Source of the DNA: Lithospermum erythrorhizon
Taxonomy: Eukaryota > Streptophyta > Magnoliopsida > Boraginales > Boraginaceae
Assembly (NCBI GenBank): GCA_019722365.1
Contig: JADFUC010000391.1
Span: forward strand, 1,922,001 to 1,986,000
Length of the DNA: 64,000 nt
Reading direction: 5' to 3'
Below are positions 25,701 to 38,609 of this stretch, in pieces; position 1 is the stretch's first letter, and each line of letters opens with the position of its first letter. Position numbers and translations under genes: made by a program. A model generated the notes under the pieces. The model had not been told where the DNA came from and did no database searches. It was given only the letters and a program-made list of their open reading frames with translations.

Positions 25701-28700
25701 CCTAGGATATCACATAACACAGGATATGGTACGCTAATCTTGCTTTTAGGAACATTCCATCATAAGAGACTTACCCACAATTCCCTGGGGCTAAACAAAA
25801 TGATAAAAAGGAATATAATTTTTCTAACAAACTTGAATTAAGGGACTAGCGTTATGGAGAATACATACTCATGGTCAAAGAAGTAGGAAACGGCAACAAC
25901 CATCTCTGACACCCCATCTTGATCAATGTCCGCTATAACCTGGAGATAATCAGAGGGTAGTTAAATACACACCTATATGTTTGAAATGGTATAAATATCT
26001 ACACTTACAGGAGTATTCAGAACGTGAGCATCGATATGCACATAATCTTCTACTTTCTCGTGTTGCACTTCAGTCCACTCTTCCTCCCCCCACTGCTTTT
26101 CATCAACATAATCATCATAGTCATAATTATACTGATCGGATAACTCATCATCGTCCTGGAACAAATCAAATGATGCAGCAGCATCTGCTTCCAAATCTCC
26201 GTCATTTTCTACAGTTGCAACATGAACTTCTTCTTTGCTATTAGCTTTGGATTCTTCTAGGAGCCTTCTCCCAGTAGTAGTCCCATTATTTGTATTGACA
26301 ACTTTCTCCAATCCAGAACCTACAGTACTATTCAGATCTTTTGAAACACTGTCATCCATATCAATCTGACTTCCATTAATTTTCTCTTCAGAAATTATAT
26401 TTGATATGTTCACTATGTTTTGTGGCTCTTTAGAGGTGGAAACTGAAGAACCAGACCTGTTAAGATCAGCTTCATGCATTGCATGGGAACTACCATCACT
26501 CTCAAGTTGAGCTTCTGTATGAGAAGTATTTGCACCGTGCGCAATTCCATTTTTATCTAATGGATATTGGTATATTAAGACCGGAAAGAAAATTACAGAT
26601 GAACCCAGAAAAGAGATAAGAGGACAAAGAACACCATATCTAAGGAATTCAGAACAACTGAAAAGATGTGATTAAATCATGCTTTAAATAAAATAGGTGT
26701 TCAACAAGATCATGCCTAATCCTAAAATGACAAAATGAACCATATATATTTATTTGGCTCTTTCAGCTAGACATTCGAAATAACTTACGAGTAAGTGAGT
26801 TTAAATGAGCCTCTTGGACAAGTTGTTCATCATGAACATCAGGATGAGAGCGATCAACAGGGTCAGATTGCAACCCCACATACCAATCCTTTCTTACTTT
26901 TAGGCGTGGAATCTCAAGTTTATCTGACATTAGATATCCTGAAACCCTATTTTAACAAAAGAAACGAAAATAAAACTTATAATACTTAAAATTCAGTCCG
27001 ATAATCAGCAGAGATTAATATATAAATCGCTACCTGAAGAAGAGCACCTCCCCATTATAGGTGGCCAACACTATTTCTCTTACGCCATCTTTATCAATAT
27101 CATACAGGAGAGGACTTGAATGCACGGTTGATTGATGGAAGGCAGGCCAACCTGATGAACATATCAAAAGAGATTTCAACTTTGGATGATAGATATAGGT
27201 GAGTCTGCATTTTTTGTTCAACTCATTGCTTAAAAAGATAATCTGTAGCAGGTTTGTCCAGTGCATCCAACAGAAATAAGCATAACAACTAAAACCAGAT
27301 CAATGCCGTAACAATTCTTAAACTTCATTTTGAGCTTAATTTTCTCATCCGAAAATATAAACGGTACCTGGCATTTTCTCCCCATCCGAGCCTTCTAATA
27401 CCTCCAAATAATGTACAAAAGAGGGAACAACTACTTCAAGCTTGCCATCACTGCCAAACAGCATAAACCATCAGAAGAAAACATTGGAGATCAAAAAGAG
27501 CACCGTTTGTCGAAATAGTTCACAAAGTCTTCAATGTTTGTTTACAAATATCGCTACCATTAGTTACATTAATTGCTTCTTATGAAAATTAATCACTTAA
27601 ACGTAACCGTAAATCTGAAGACATATAACTTATTTCAATTTGATGAAGATACTTTTGTAATAAAACTTGTGATGCTCTAGAGACACAACACAACTGTATT
27701 GCGAAACTTCACATCAACATGCCCCGATGCCTCTGAAGAGGCTCCCGTCTAAACGGGGTATGGGGGGGTCGGATAGTATGCAACCTTACAATTACCCCTG
27801 TGATAACATAGAGGTTGTTTCCAAATTGATCCAAGATTGCAGTGCAAACACTATCTACTACTTCACAATCGTTAAGACGCGCACAAGTAAAAGATTGAAT
27901 GGATTGATAAGAAGGGCAGAAGAAAACAATTAAATTGCAAACATATGGAAATGCCAAAAAAATCGCAAGCAACTTGCTCGTTTATCATTCCACGAACAAA
28001 CAGCAAACAGGAATTGAATTCACCTATTGATATCGGCAATGAGAGGCGATGCAAATATGCTCGAACTAACTTCAGTCTGCCATCTAAGCTCCAAATGCTG
28101 TGGACACTGCGTGTTCAATAGATCATCCTCATCTCTACACTCATTAACAAGAGACGAAAAAACAGTAAACACACATGTACACACCCTTAACATCTGAGAA
28201 ACAATAATATTTGGTGAAATGTCGTCTAGTTCTGAATTTTGATAATTGACTTCTTAATTTTAAAATCAAATATATTCGTATAGGTACCTTTTGAGTTCAA
28301 AAATGGAAATTGTATATGTCGTATAATATTTGGTGAAAAATATATCAAAATATAGTATGTCAACGCTATTTACTATCAACATGATCATTGTGATTCAAAT
28401 CTAATTTACGTGTGTAAATTAAGTTTACAAATTTCGTTAATTTATACAATCGGAAAACAAAACGGGTCATCATTTTGAAATGGAGGTGGTACAATTTAAT
28501 ATTAACATGATTATTTTTATTCAAACCGAAGTTATTTGTGTCAATTAACATAACAAAGTTTGTTAATTTCGACCATTAAAAAACCAACTGAGCCATCTTT
28601 TATTGAAATGGAGGTAGTAGTTAGTACAGTACAATATTTATTCAATTACAGTCATTACATCATTCATCAAATCTAAGCTTAAATTTAAATGCTCAAAAAT

Positions 28701-29035
28701 TAACACAAATTATTTCACGATGGCTCAATAGCCTGACTTCCAGAGGTCTCGGGTTTTGGAGACGTATTCTACTTTCTCAGTATTCATTATTTGCAATACT
28801 CAATTAATCGTACCATTCATCGCTAATTTAAAAAAAAAACGATAATAAAATCTGATAAAAACGATAACTGAAAATTGAGTAATTGGACATACAAATTGGG
28901 ATGACCAATTGCATCATCAGTAGCTTGGCGTTGTCGGAACTTGTTTTTATTGGAATCCTCGGATTGAGCAGCTCCATTATTGTAATAAAAGTATGCAAAT
29001 ATAACCAAACATAGTACTAAAACTCGTGACTTCAT
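22785..29035 (-). CDS. DEX1: DEFECTIVE IN EXINE FORMATION 1
   Basis: It is a membrane-associated, calcium-binding protein with integrin-alpha-like FG-GAP repeats, needed for pollen wall (primexine/exine) patterning. Thirteen exons read in one frame of 858 codons. Exon coordinates: 28893-29035, 28024-28134, 27368-27450, 27034-27151, 26789-26946, 26009-26556, 25869-25939, 25038-25297, 24055-24236, 23683-23966, 23473-23590, 23205-23387, 22785-23102. Visible parts are a hydrophobic signal peptide (residues 1-22), repeated Asp-rich loops ([50 protein letters not shown]), an acidic low-complexity stretch in the large sixth exon, and a C-terminal membrane helix ([20 protein letters not shown]). The length is close to the Arabidopsis protein (about 890). 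All junctions are GT-AG and no lesion was seen. Confidence 0.93.
27716..27840 (+). repeat. tRNA-like/SINE-type repeat in DEX1 intron 2
   Basis: The sequence gcctctgaagaggctcccgt, a G-rich run, and caaccttacaattacccctg, ending with agaggttgtttcc, is a pattern I recognise from dispersed plant SINE-like repeats. A related copy in reverse orientation is at 48265-48362. It lies between exons 2 and 3 of DEX1. Confidence 0.5.
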
Positions 29036-29416
29036 CGAGATTGTTTTACTAGTTGGATTAAATCAAACGTTTTGATTTTGACTATTAGCTAAACCTTTTC
29101 GGGATTTTGACTTTTTGGTAAGGAAGATAAAAACTCAGCAGCAAAGCAACCCACCCGTCGTCACCCGACTCTACAAATCTTGCTCGATAACCCACTCGAA
29201 TCCTTATCGAGTGGAACACGAGTAGACCAGACACGTGCGATCTATTACTCGATAAGAATTTATAATAAAATATAATGTATTTCTATATAATAAAAACCTA
29301 ATTCATCATAAATTTAGTAATTCAACCATACCCAATTCAATTAATATAAAATAACATGTTCTACCTCTAGTTTAGGTTGGTAACAAAATCAAATATTCTA
29401 GATATTCGAGTAGGAG
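29036..29416. other. Intergenic, 5' flank of DEX1
   Basis: This should hold the DEX1 promoter (minus strand). At 29187-29213 is a stretch (taacccactcgaatccttat and onward) repeated in diverged form at 29734-29760. This suggests a small dispersed repeat on both sides of the neighbouring SINE. Confidence 0.4.
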
Positions 29417-29426
29417 TATATTAGTA

Positions 29427-29652
29427 AAAGGTTGAAACCGTGGATCCTACCGATACTCATGTCCTTAAATTATACGTCGGAGTTAAATCGTGGGATGTGT
29501 CTCAGCGTACCAGTGTACTCATAGTTCACCATAAACCAACTCATACGAGATTGCTTCTAGGAGGAGTCGAACCCACGCCGTAGAAGAAGGCAAGAGATAC
29601 CACAATACCCTACCAACTCTTTACCAGTTGAGCTATGCCCCGGGGACAGGAT
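29427..29652 (-). mobile_element. tRNA-derived SINE with 10-bp target duplication
   Basis: Read on the minus strand, the head is tRNA-like: A box TAGCTCAACTGG near 29635 and B box GGTTCGACTCC near 29570, followed by a SINE body. Perfect direct repeats TATATTAGTA flank it at 29417-29426 and 29653-29662. A diverged relative is at 40715-40925. The head resembles a tRNA gene but the body and target duplication show it is a retroposed SINE. Confidence 0.8.
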
Positions 29653-29662
29653 TATATTAGTA

Positions 29663-30844
29663 GTATTAATAGGGGTGTGAGTGACCCGGTAACCAGGTAC
29701 CTGCTCGACACTCGCATCGAAAAAACCGGTTCGTAACCCGCTCGAATCATTATCGAGCCGAACTCGGGTATATGGTTGAAACCCCGACTCGATAAGGAGA
29801 AAATCCGGCCTTCACGCTCTTGAACCCAGTTCGTTAACAACCTATGCTACTTATTGGAATCAAGTCCAGCTCTTAAGTTAAACCTTATGGCTTATGGATC
29901 CTTAGCTATGGACTTGGCAGGCTACAGTCCATTAATAAACCTGCTACATATCCTATGAAATTTAGGCCTTAATGGTATGGAAAATCTAGTTAGAGAGAGC
30001 AACAAGCAAAGATTTAATTAATACGGAGTAATAAGGTACCCCAAAAAATACTACCATGCAAACTACAAGAGAAAGGGGCTTCAGCTATTTACGAACCCGT
30101 CGTATGCGATGGATCAACAACAAAAATTGGTCGACGAAATTTTTGGATACTAATCTCCCTTCCATCAAATCGCGTATCGTTAAAATAAATTTTGGAATGG
30201 AAGTTGCCATGGATCAAAACACTCATTTTCATTCATATTCATCGTTCATTTACATGCATTGGATAGGATATTATGAGATAAATTTCAGTTTTGTCGCTAA
30301 TCCAACACTTGTTTCATAAACTAATCTATTACAAAATTGTTACGATATTGCGAGGCATCCTAGCAATGAAATTCATTATTGCTATGAATCATAGAACTAT
30401 TTTGCAAGGTAGTTGTAGATATAGATGGTTCCTCACAAAAATATCATAAGATACTATAATGGGTAAAATAATCAAAGTAGCCTACTTGAATATCAAAATA
30501 TATACATTAACTACTAGCATAGTGGCACTTGACATGGATTCCAAACTTGGCTATACTCAATTACATATGAAACGTAATGTAATATGTTTATATGAAACAA
30601 TAAATCATCAATTTCTAAAAATTTCTAATTTGAACTTGTTTTTTTTTTCATGTATAGGTGGCGATTCCAGTGGTTTCGTGATTCCAAGAACTGCACAAAC
30701 AACCCAAATTGCATCTTCTTCATGTAAAAAGACGTGTCAAAATAACAAAATACTAAGAATTAAATTTGAATCAAATACAAAATAGGTACAAATAGATTAA
30801 CTTATATGTAGACAACTAATCCAAATAACATTTTATAATGTAAG
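29663..30844. other. Intergenic, no gene seen
   Basis: The part at 29680-29800 is repeat-like (CCCGACTCG-type words, also seen at 29155-29230). A 34-bp stretch at 30587-30620 is identical to 5116-5149. Reading frames at 30056-30319 and 30459-30785 have no recognisable family and look like chance. Confidence 0.45.
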
Positions 30845-31547
30845 TGTTAGGAATTTTACACCATTATTGACAATTTCATACTTGACAATAACTCGATTCC
30901 ATCCAAGACGCAATAACAAATGCATAAAATGATGATATACCACTAATTCGTATATTTACAAAAAGTAAATAAAATAATGCGAATAAACAACACAAACATT
31001 TTACTCCTTGCCTCTCAATGTGAACAGACATCCACCGGGCCGCAGTATCTACTAATAATATCACAAGATTGTTACATGACTAAAAACCCTATTCTACTCT
31101 ACATCCTCAATCGGACACGTTTTTCACACGAAAAACTCTAGCCACAAGCCTCTCATTTAACGCTCGTCAATCTCTCTCTCATTTGATCAAGTTTTCACAA
31201 CCTCAATAAGAATATATAAACTCTCATAATTTTAAGAATTATGATAAACTCTTCCTATTCTAATTTCTTCATACAGTTGATTTCCAACCAATTATTAAAA
31301 GTGGTATGCTTTCCACACACAAAAATATCACACGCATAAAAAAGAAGCGTGATTTATAGGTTTCCAAATAAACTTATAGCGACTAATTTTTCTCAAGAAA
31401 AGTTTTACATCAATTACTTGCCTAAAAAATAATTAATTACTCTCGAAAAAGGAAAACTCTAAAACTTTCTTTTTTTGTTCTCCAAGTATTTCTTAAATGT
31501 AACGCTGTATCAATCCGGTTCTTCAGTATGACTTCACACGCACGACA
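30845..31547 (-). repeat. LTR (3' copy) of the non-autonomous element
   Basis: It shares with the other LTR long matching stretches, for example acttgacaataactcgat near 30881/32793 and ttcacacgca near its right end. Indels and substitutions are common between the copies. Confidence 0.65.
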
Positions 31548-32757
31548 ATCTCCCCACTTCAAGATCAAACGTCGGATCACCGCCTTCAAACTTCAATCGG
31601 CAGCCTTTACCTCGAGTTCATCATCCTCGAACTCCCACCGTTGATCCTTGACTTCAATGCATTTTTACCAATCAAAGAACAACCTTAAATGCCACCAACT
31701 GACTATCGGAAGAGACATAACAAACATTTTTCCCGTTGGAATTTTCATTCATTCAAATAATCATCATGGTCTGCCTTTGCCTTAAAGATCTTCTATCTTC
31801 ATCCTGCACACCTTAGAACAACCTCCAAGCTTGATTGGTCATTAATGAATCTTCTTCTTCTTTTCCTTTCCGTGTCGACACAACTCCCACTGACCAATTT
31901 ATCGACCTTCGATGTCGGGACGTAACATCTCCCTTTATTTAGTTAAAAAATCTTTTGGAGGTAGGAAACACCTCACATCGACTTTTAATCACGCCCACTA
32001 ACTCGATGATCTAAGAACACAACCCGATTGGGCAACCTTTGTACGTAGTTCATAACCTTGATCTCGAGCAAATTCGTGCTCTGGCATCTTCCATAACTCA
32101 TCACCAACCAAGTCTTTTTATTCCGCCCAGGGCACTTGTCTCCGACTCCAATACAAACCCGTTTGCATTTTCATGGCTTTCTAGAACTTCCAGAGTATCT
32201 TCTAGTACCACAACACAAGAATTTTACCGGCGACATCCATTTCTAACATCCAAGAAACTTCCCGTTACCCACGACAACCGTTTCTAATAACCACGAAACC
32301 CTCTGTCGATTTTCACCTGTAGTCTGTACATCGATCTCACTTCAAGTTCTTCACAACCATCATCGTCTTCAACACCACACAATCCATGCCACAAATTCAA
32401 TCCAGGATCCTCCATCTACCATGATTTTTCCCTGAAGATCTTCCAAATGATAACTCAAGGATGCATAAACCCACATCACCCATATCACAAATCTCCAGGG
32501 ACCTTCATCTTCAAGAAGAACTTCTCCAAGAAATCTCCGGTGACAATCCTGTGATGTTCCAGAAATACACCCAAGAGTCAATCTTATCTTCCATCATTAG
32601 TCCTACCAAATAGCCGACAATAATAATCTTACATCAACAATTCATCTTCAACCTACCATATGTTCTCCGAATAGTCTCCCAATTATCAAGGGGAAACTGC
32701 TTCGATACCAATTGCTAGGTATCCGATCCACCAGCTTACAACCAAGCTCGATACCAC

Positions 32758-33415
32758 CGTTAGAATCTCTCTACACAATTATCGGTAACTTCATACTTGA
32801 CAATAACTCGATCCCATCCCGATGCAACAACAATGCAAAACGATGATATACTACTAATTCATATATGACAAACAGAAAGAAAATAATACGAAAATAAACA
32901 ACACATGATTTTACCCTCGCTCTTCCTTCAATACGAAAGAACATCCAACTTGTCATAGATCCACTATCAATATCATGAAGATTACAAGACTCAAGCAACC
33001 ATATTCTAACACCTCTCAACCGGATGTTTTCTACACGAAAACTCCTGCGACAAGTCTCTCATGAATGCCTCTGAATCCCCATGACTCTTTCACACCTCAC
33101 CAAGAATTATGATAAATTTCATAATTCTAAAAAATAAGAATAAATTCCTCCCTATTCTAAATTCTTACAAGGTTGATTTCCAACTATCATGGGTGTTTCT
33201 ACACAATAAAAAATACCACGTAAAAAGTCACAAATAAATCTATAAGGAATTACTTTTTTTCAAGAAAAACATCAATTGATTCGCCTAAAAGGCAATTAAT
33301 TACTCTCGAAAAAAAGGGACTTAGAATTTTCCTTTTCTTTTGTTCTTCAAGTATTTTTATGTAATGTTTCCTGCACATCTGTGTTCTTCACGTGTTTAGA
33401 TTCACACGCATATCA
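32758..33415 (-). repeat. LTR (5' copy) of the non-autonomous element
   Basis: It adjoins the primer-binding-site-like TGGTATCGAGC (32746-32756, minus strand). It is about 45 bp shorter than the other copy. Confidence 0.65.
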
Positions 33416-36400
33416 AAGAAGATAATTTGTATCACAAAACATTTACAACATTATCACAGTTAGCATCGATTGACGCATTTATGAGTAAAAAATTCAAAGA
33501 TCAAAGTAACAAGAGATATAATAATTTACAATCAAAGAAACGAAATGTTGTTTCCCCAAATTCCAAGCATGAATAATATCACAAGATAAGTTTTTCAAGA
33601 GACATGTTATAAGCATATTAATAAAGATAATCCACTCAATAATAGTAATTGAATTTTTGAACCATTCAGAGTTTCAAGAACAATCTAAAACATATTTATT
33701 CAGGCATGATACAAATAAAACTGGAGTTATTGACAATAGGCCAGCATAGTTGAATAGTTAGATCAAAAGCATTTGCATTTATCACTTGATACATGTGACT
33801 CATCTTTCAATTTCTGTTGTTAGACATTTGTACAAGGACATCTAAATTAATAATTAGGTCTTACATACAACTCAACTTTTACTTTTCTTGGACACATATG
33901 ACAAGTAGTAGACTTATTGAGATTATGATGTCAAGATAAATGAGGCATCTGCATACACTTTTGACATGTGTTGCACTTCAACTATACCATACTTATGCAT
34001 ATTTACTTCAGAGTTAAACCAAACATTTGAACAAGACAACTGAATTTCCCTCTGAGTACCACAACTACTACACATCAACTAATACTCCATAATAGTCTTG
34101 GTTATGTTCATTATTGTAACAAGTGCACATCACACGAATTCCCTATTATTTGTTTTCCTTCCACGCCCTTGACGATTATCAAACAGAACCCAATTTACAA
34201 AGTACCCGACACCATGTAATTTCAAGTTGACGTCCTCAGACTAAGACAAATATTCGTTGATCTACGCGATTCATCAACCCAACTTGTAGATGTAAGATGA
34301 ATTTAAGCAAGTAAGTTAATTCAATTTGAACGCCTAAAGTTAATTCAATTTGAACGCCTAATAACAATAACATACACACTTTCTAAGCCATTCCGCTAAA
34401 TAAAGAGAAACATATCAGTAACTAATCTACCTCAAACACGGCAGGATATCGCTCGATATCATCTCATCAGATTCCCGTGAACATCCATTCAGAATACAAA
34501 GTAGTTAATAAGTCTATAAGATTTTTATTTGAAAATAACTTACTTGAGATAATGGATAACTTCAGATGTGTTGAGCAATATGTATATATCAAAACATAGA
34601 TATACTAGGTGAGTTTAAGACATTCTTGATAGAAAGTTTAATTATGATTTGATTGGTGCGGAATATAACAATTAAGTTCATTGATCAAATCAAACTATCC
34701 TAATAATGAATATTAAATTACGCATCAACATGTGATTATCTCACCTTTAGCCCCGATTAAACTTTGTTCTATCATTACTACAAGTTAATTCCTAATTATT
34801 AATATATTCAATTAGCATCAAATTTAGCATATAATCGATCTCAAGAATTCTAGCAATATATCATACTGTAAAATCAAGAAGAGGATGTAAGATGAACCTC
34901 TATTACAGCATGTACCGAGGTTCGGCGAATCTACATTCTCGACTCCTGCCTTCACCTTAGGTTTTTTTCTAGAATCCACTAGACGGTGCTTCTTCAAATG
35001 TCGCGGCTCCCCCAAACCAACTTTACAACCCCTTAGTTCCTCAAGCAAGAACCCAAGCCGCAACCCAGATTTCCCAACTCAGAAGACACTAATAAGAACT
35101 CCAAATTTAATCACCCTAGATTTCACTAATATCGTCGAGACGCAACCCACTATCTCGAATACCGTGATGTCCTATCGCTTTTGAGCACTAGCCTCCAACA
35201 CTAATGTAATCGCCTCTCGATTTCTAGCTCGAGTAAGCCTCACAACACCCTGCACCTTCAATCCTCTAGTACGAAGAACAAATCCTAACTTAACGGACAT
35301 CTCTTTATAGAATGTAGACGTTGTTTTATCCCAATTTAAATGTTCCTCAACGAGCTACAATAAGATTACAATTTAAGAACATTTATAACTCCTTACATCG
35401 AGTAGATATGAAATTGAAGCTTGTTGAAATTTTTGTCAGAAAGTATATATGACTTTGAAGATTCAACTCCTCATTTGAGCATTTATCAAACACTAATTTT
35501 GTTTCCCATTTCTCATTTCAAAGTAAAGACAAAACCAAACCTCATACTCTCTCAATTTCTTTGGATAATCAAGATTAAAGCTCACATGTTTGAGATTTGG
35601 TATTTAAAGCATTTGGTGAAATAACATCTGGACGATGTATTTTTAGCTCAAAATATTTAAAGAAATAAAGTTCAAGTAGACGTGGCTTAGCTGCGTGTTA
35701 AATGGAGTTCAAACGTCAAAAAACGCTATTTCGAGACTCCATCGGCACTCCATCGAGGTCTCAATGGGTACTTCATCAATGGTCAAAAACCGATCCATCG
35801 AGACTCCATCGAGACCCCTTATCGAGAGCATATGGTCACGATGGACGAACTTTAAAAATGATTTACCGCTTCGTTATAACTCCGATTTTGACGATTCAAA
35901 ATGCGTTGTAAAGCTCTTTTCAAACCCTTTGATAATATGAAATCAAAACCCCAATTTTAAAATATTAAGATTTTCAAACATTTTCTTTTGACACAAACAT
36001 TCTAAAAATATCAAACTAAGTGTTTTTCACAAAAATGACTTGGAAAATATCTTCCAAATAAGAACTTCAATCAAGATCACGAAGGAAAGTAAAGCAGTTA
36101 TTCAAGCCATAACTTTTACCTAATCTTTCTAGCTTTAGATCCAAAACTCGCTCTTTCGATTCGATTCTTCGTTACTTTTTCTTTCATTCCTTTCACGACC
36201 GGTAGATGAACGATCTTCTTCTTCATCGCCATTCTTCACTTTGAAGCTTTGTATGGTTGATTCTTCTTCTCTATCACCATACTCATCTTTTTGGTATCAG
36301 ATTCTTTACTCTCAAGCCTGCGACATTTCTTCATTGTCTCAATGCCTCATCTTGTGCTTCATTTATATGAATATCAACTTTGTGTCCTAGCTAAGTACCT

Positions 36401-36709
36401 TTCTAACATGCTCTTGCGAAACAAATCACTTAAGCCACGCGATAAGAAATCAACGTTGCTCATCATTAAAATAAGCGGCGGTACCTGACTGTAGTCCAAC
36501 AGTTGTGCTTGGCCTCGCTTTTCTCGAAGGCCATTTCGAGCCATTACACTGTGAAGTATTCGGCCATTTGCTTGTTCAAATTACTTTAGAGTTAACGTAT
36601 TCGACTACGATTTGCTTTCAGCAAAAACCCGGAATTTACCTCATTGTGTTTTTGAATGAAACATTATTAATTCAAAGTCGCAGATTAAATAAAACATACA
36701 AAAAATATA
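33416..36709. other. Gene-free region with LTR-like debris
   Basis: No gene is supported. At 36292-36300 TGGTATCAG follows TCTTTT, which would suit a primer site after an LTR. Upstream sequence (about 35400-36290) has a run of atcgagactcc-type repeats at 35740-35820, common in plant LTRs. A 22-bp unit (gttaattcaatttgaacgcc core) is tandemly doubled at about 34315-34360. I could not find a second LTR or a coding domain. Confidence 0.35.
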
Positions 36710-37119
36710 TATAAGTTTAAACTTATAGTTGAATGGCTAGACACACTGACCATCAATACTTAGAAGCAATATTGTCAAGGTTATAAAGAAAATATTAAGA
36801 TGGCGCTGAGCTGCGGGATACTAAATACATCAATCATCCCAACAACACTTGCAACATGTAATGTCAGTGACCACCATCATATGATTTACAGCTAAGGCAT
36901 TTATATTCTAAAAAGAATCTTCATATAATGCATATTCATATGATGGTACATGCAACAACGTTCCATGTTACAAGTGTTGTTGGCATGATTTTGATGTACA
37001 TTTGGTATGCACCAAAAGTGTCATGTCATCTCAACATTATTTTTATAACATTGACATTAGTACTTTTAGTACTGATGATCAATGTCTCCAGCTATCCAAC
37101 TGTAAGTTTAAGCTTATAC
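36710..37119. mobile_element. Foldback MITE
   Basis: The first about 100 bp (from ataagtttaaacttatagtt) and the reverse complement of the last about 100 bp (from tataagcttaaacttacagt) match along most of their length. The whole is about 410 bp. That is a long-armed foldback MITE. The target duplication is unclear because the flanks are AT-rich. The open frame at 36928-37122 lies inside it and is not a gene. Confidence 0.75.
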
Positions 37120-38606
37120 TAACTTCACTTCATAATATGTGATTTTGTAGTAAAAAAATATTTTTTCATAATAGTTAATTGTTTTGGAATCTAATGTACT
37201 TTTGAACTTATTTTCTCATTTTTAACCCTAATAATTTTTTTTTTGATTTAGAGATTTTTTTTTGCTTTTGGAAGTAATTATATATATTATGTAGGGTATA
37301 ATAGTAATTTTCCTAACTCAATATAAATTAATTTTTGGCTAAATGATCACCATAATATGGAACGGAGGAGTATGAACTTTTTTGTATGCTTTCTTTAATG
37401 TGCAACGTAGAAGTAATAAAATTTCATTCAACTTACAACAGTCAAATTCTGGCTTTTTATATTAAGAACCCAAAATTTGTTGTAAAACATGTTTCATACT
37501 CCGTATTGATTTGTTAATCACTAAATCGATTATATTAAGAACCCAAAATTTGAGAGGTTATTCTAATTCAATATGTTAAATAAACATTTTAAAAGTAAAA
37601 TTTATTGGAGTAGAATGAACATCATTAACATGTTAGAAACTAATCAAAACAATTTACAAAAAAAAAAAAAACTTTGAGATCAACTACAAATCACTATCAA
37701 ATCGTCAACCTCTAAATTAATTAGTAGTTTTAAAAAAACATCCAAGAAAAGTAAGTTATATCCCCCACAACATTTTCAATTTGTCTTCATCGTTCTTCCA
37801 CTAATTCTCATGTCCAAGATAACGAATGTGATATATACACTACTTTCTCACATTTAATTCCCTTAGCTTTTTCACATTTAATTCCCCTTTCTCCTACAAG
37901 TTACCTATACCAATTTTGGTGTGCATGTATGTATATATAGAGAGAAGAGGGTTGAAGACACTATATGCCTTGAGATTCTATGTATGTATGTACCAGAATA
38001 CATCTCATTCTTTTATTTCTTTATCATACACACATGTAACATCTTATTAATTAATTAAAAGTATAATAATTTACTAAAAAATTAAAAGAAACACATTGAA
38101 ACATGACACTTAATTATTCTATTATTAGTATAATATTTATTATGTTAGACATGAATTGTGAAATAATACATGCATTGATTGGGACATTAGGAATTGGACT
38201 AGTGCTAGACAACGTTGTTTGGCCTTGTTTAGGCAAATGGCGTATGATAGTTGAAGAAGGTGAGTAGAATTTAAAATGGATACGTGTCTCCCTCTTATTA
38301 TACATGCTTGATTATTCAATGCGTTAACTAATCAAACTATAGTTTAATTTCCCAGCCGGCATATGAAAATTGGAATAATATGTGCATCGTTTTTTAATCA
38401 ATCACACTAATCCGCCGACCTTAAAATACTTAGACATGCTGGCCAAGCAATTTTTTTTATAGACACGCTTTCTGTCCAATGCATGTATTGAATATGTAGA
38501 ATGGTTAGGGTGCTATTAAAAATCTTAATAAAATTTGTTCTTTTAAAATACAAGATACTCACAAATGCTAAATTTTATAACGCAATAATATAAGAATTAC
38601 GGAGTA
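37120..38606. other. Intergenic, no gene seen
   Basis: AT-rich sequence with homopolymer runs. No coding, RNA or transposon signature could be supported. Confidence 0.4.
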
Positions 38607-38609
38607 TAA

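Larger units (their letters stand above)
30845..33415 (-). mobile_element. Non-autonomous copia-type LTR retrotransposon (TRIM/LARD-like)
   Basis: Two diverged direct repeats (30845-31547 and 32758-33415) flank about 1.2 kb. The internal end next to the right repeat carries TGGTATCGAGC on the minus strand (32746-32756), close to the tRNA-Met primer site. The other internal end carries a purine tract AAGTGGGGAGATTG (minus strand, about 31546-31559). This sets the orientation as minus, with LTRs starting TG and ending CTAACA or similar. No gag or pol domain was recognised inside. A 5-bp target duplication was not found, which fits an old or rearranged copy. Confidence 0.65.

Noticed and set aside
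29560..29648. Possible tRNA gene on the minus strand
   Set aside because: A and B boxes are present but the sequence continues into a SINE body with a 10-bp target duplication, and a relative exists at 40.7 kb.
36928..37122. 64-codon hydrophobic frame
   Set aside because: It lies inside the foldback MITE and overlaps its right arm.
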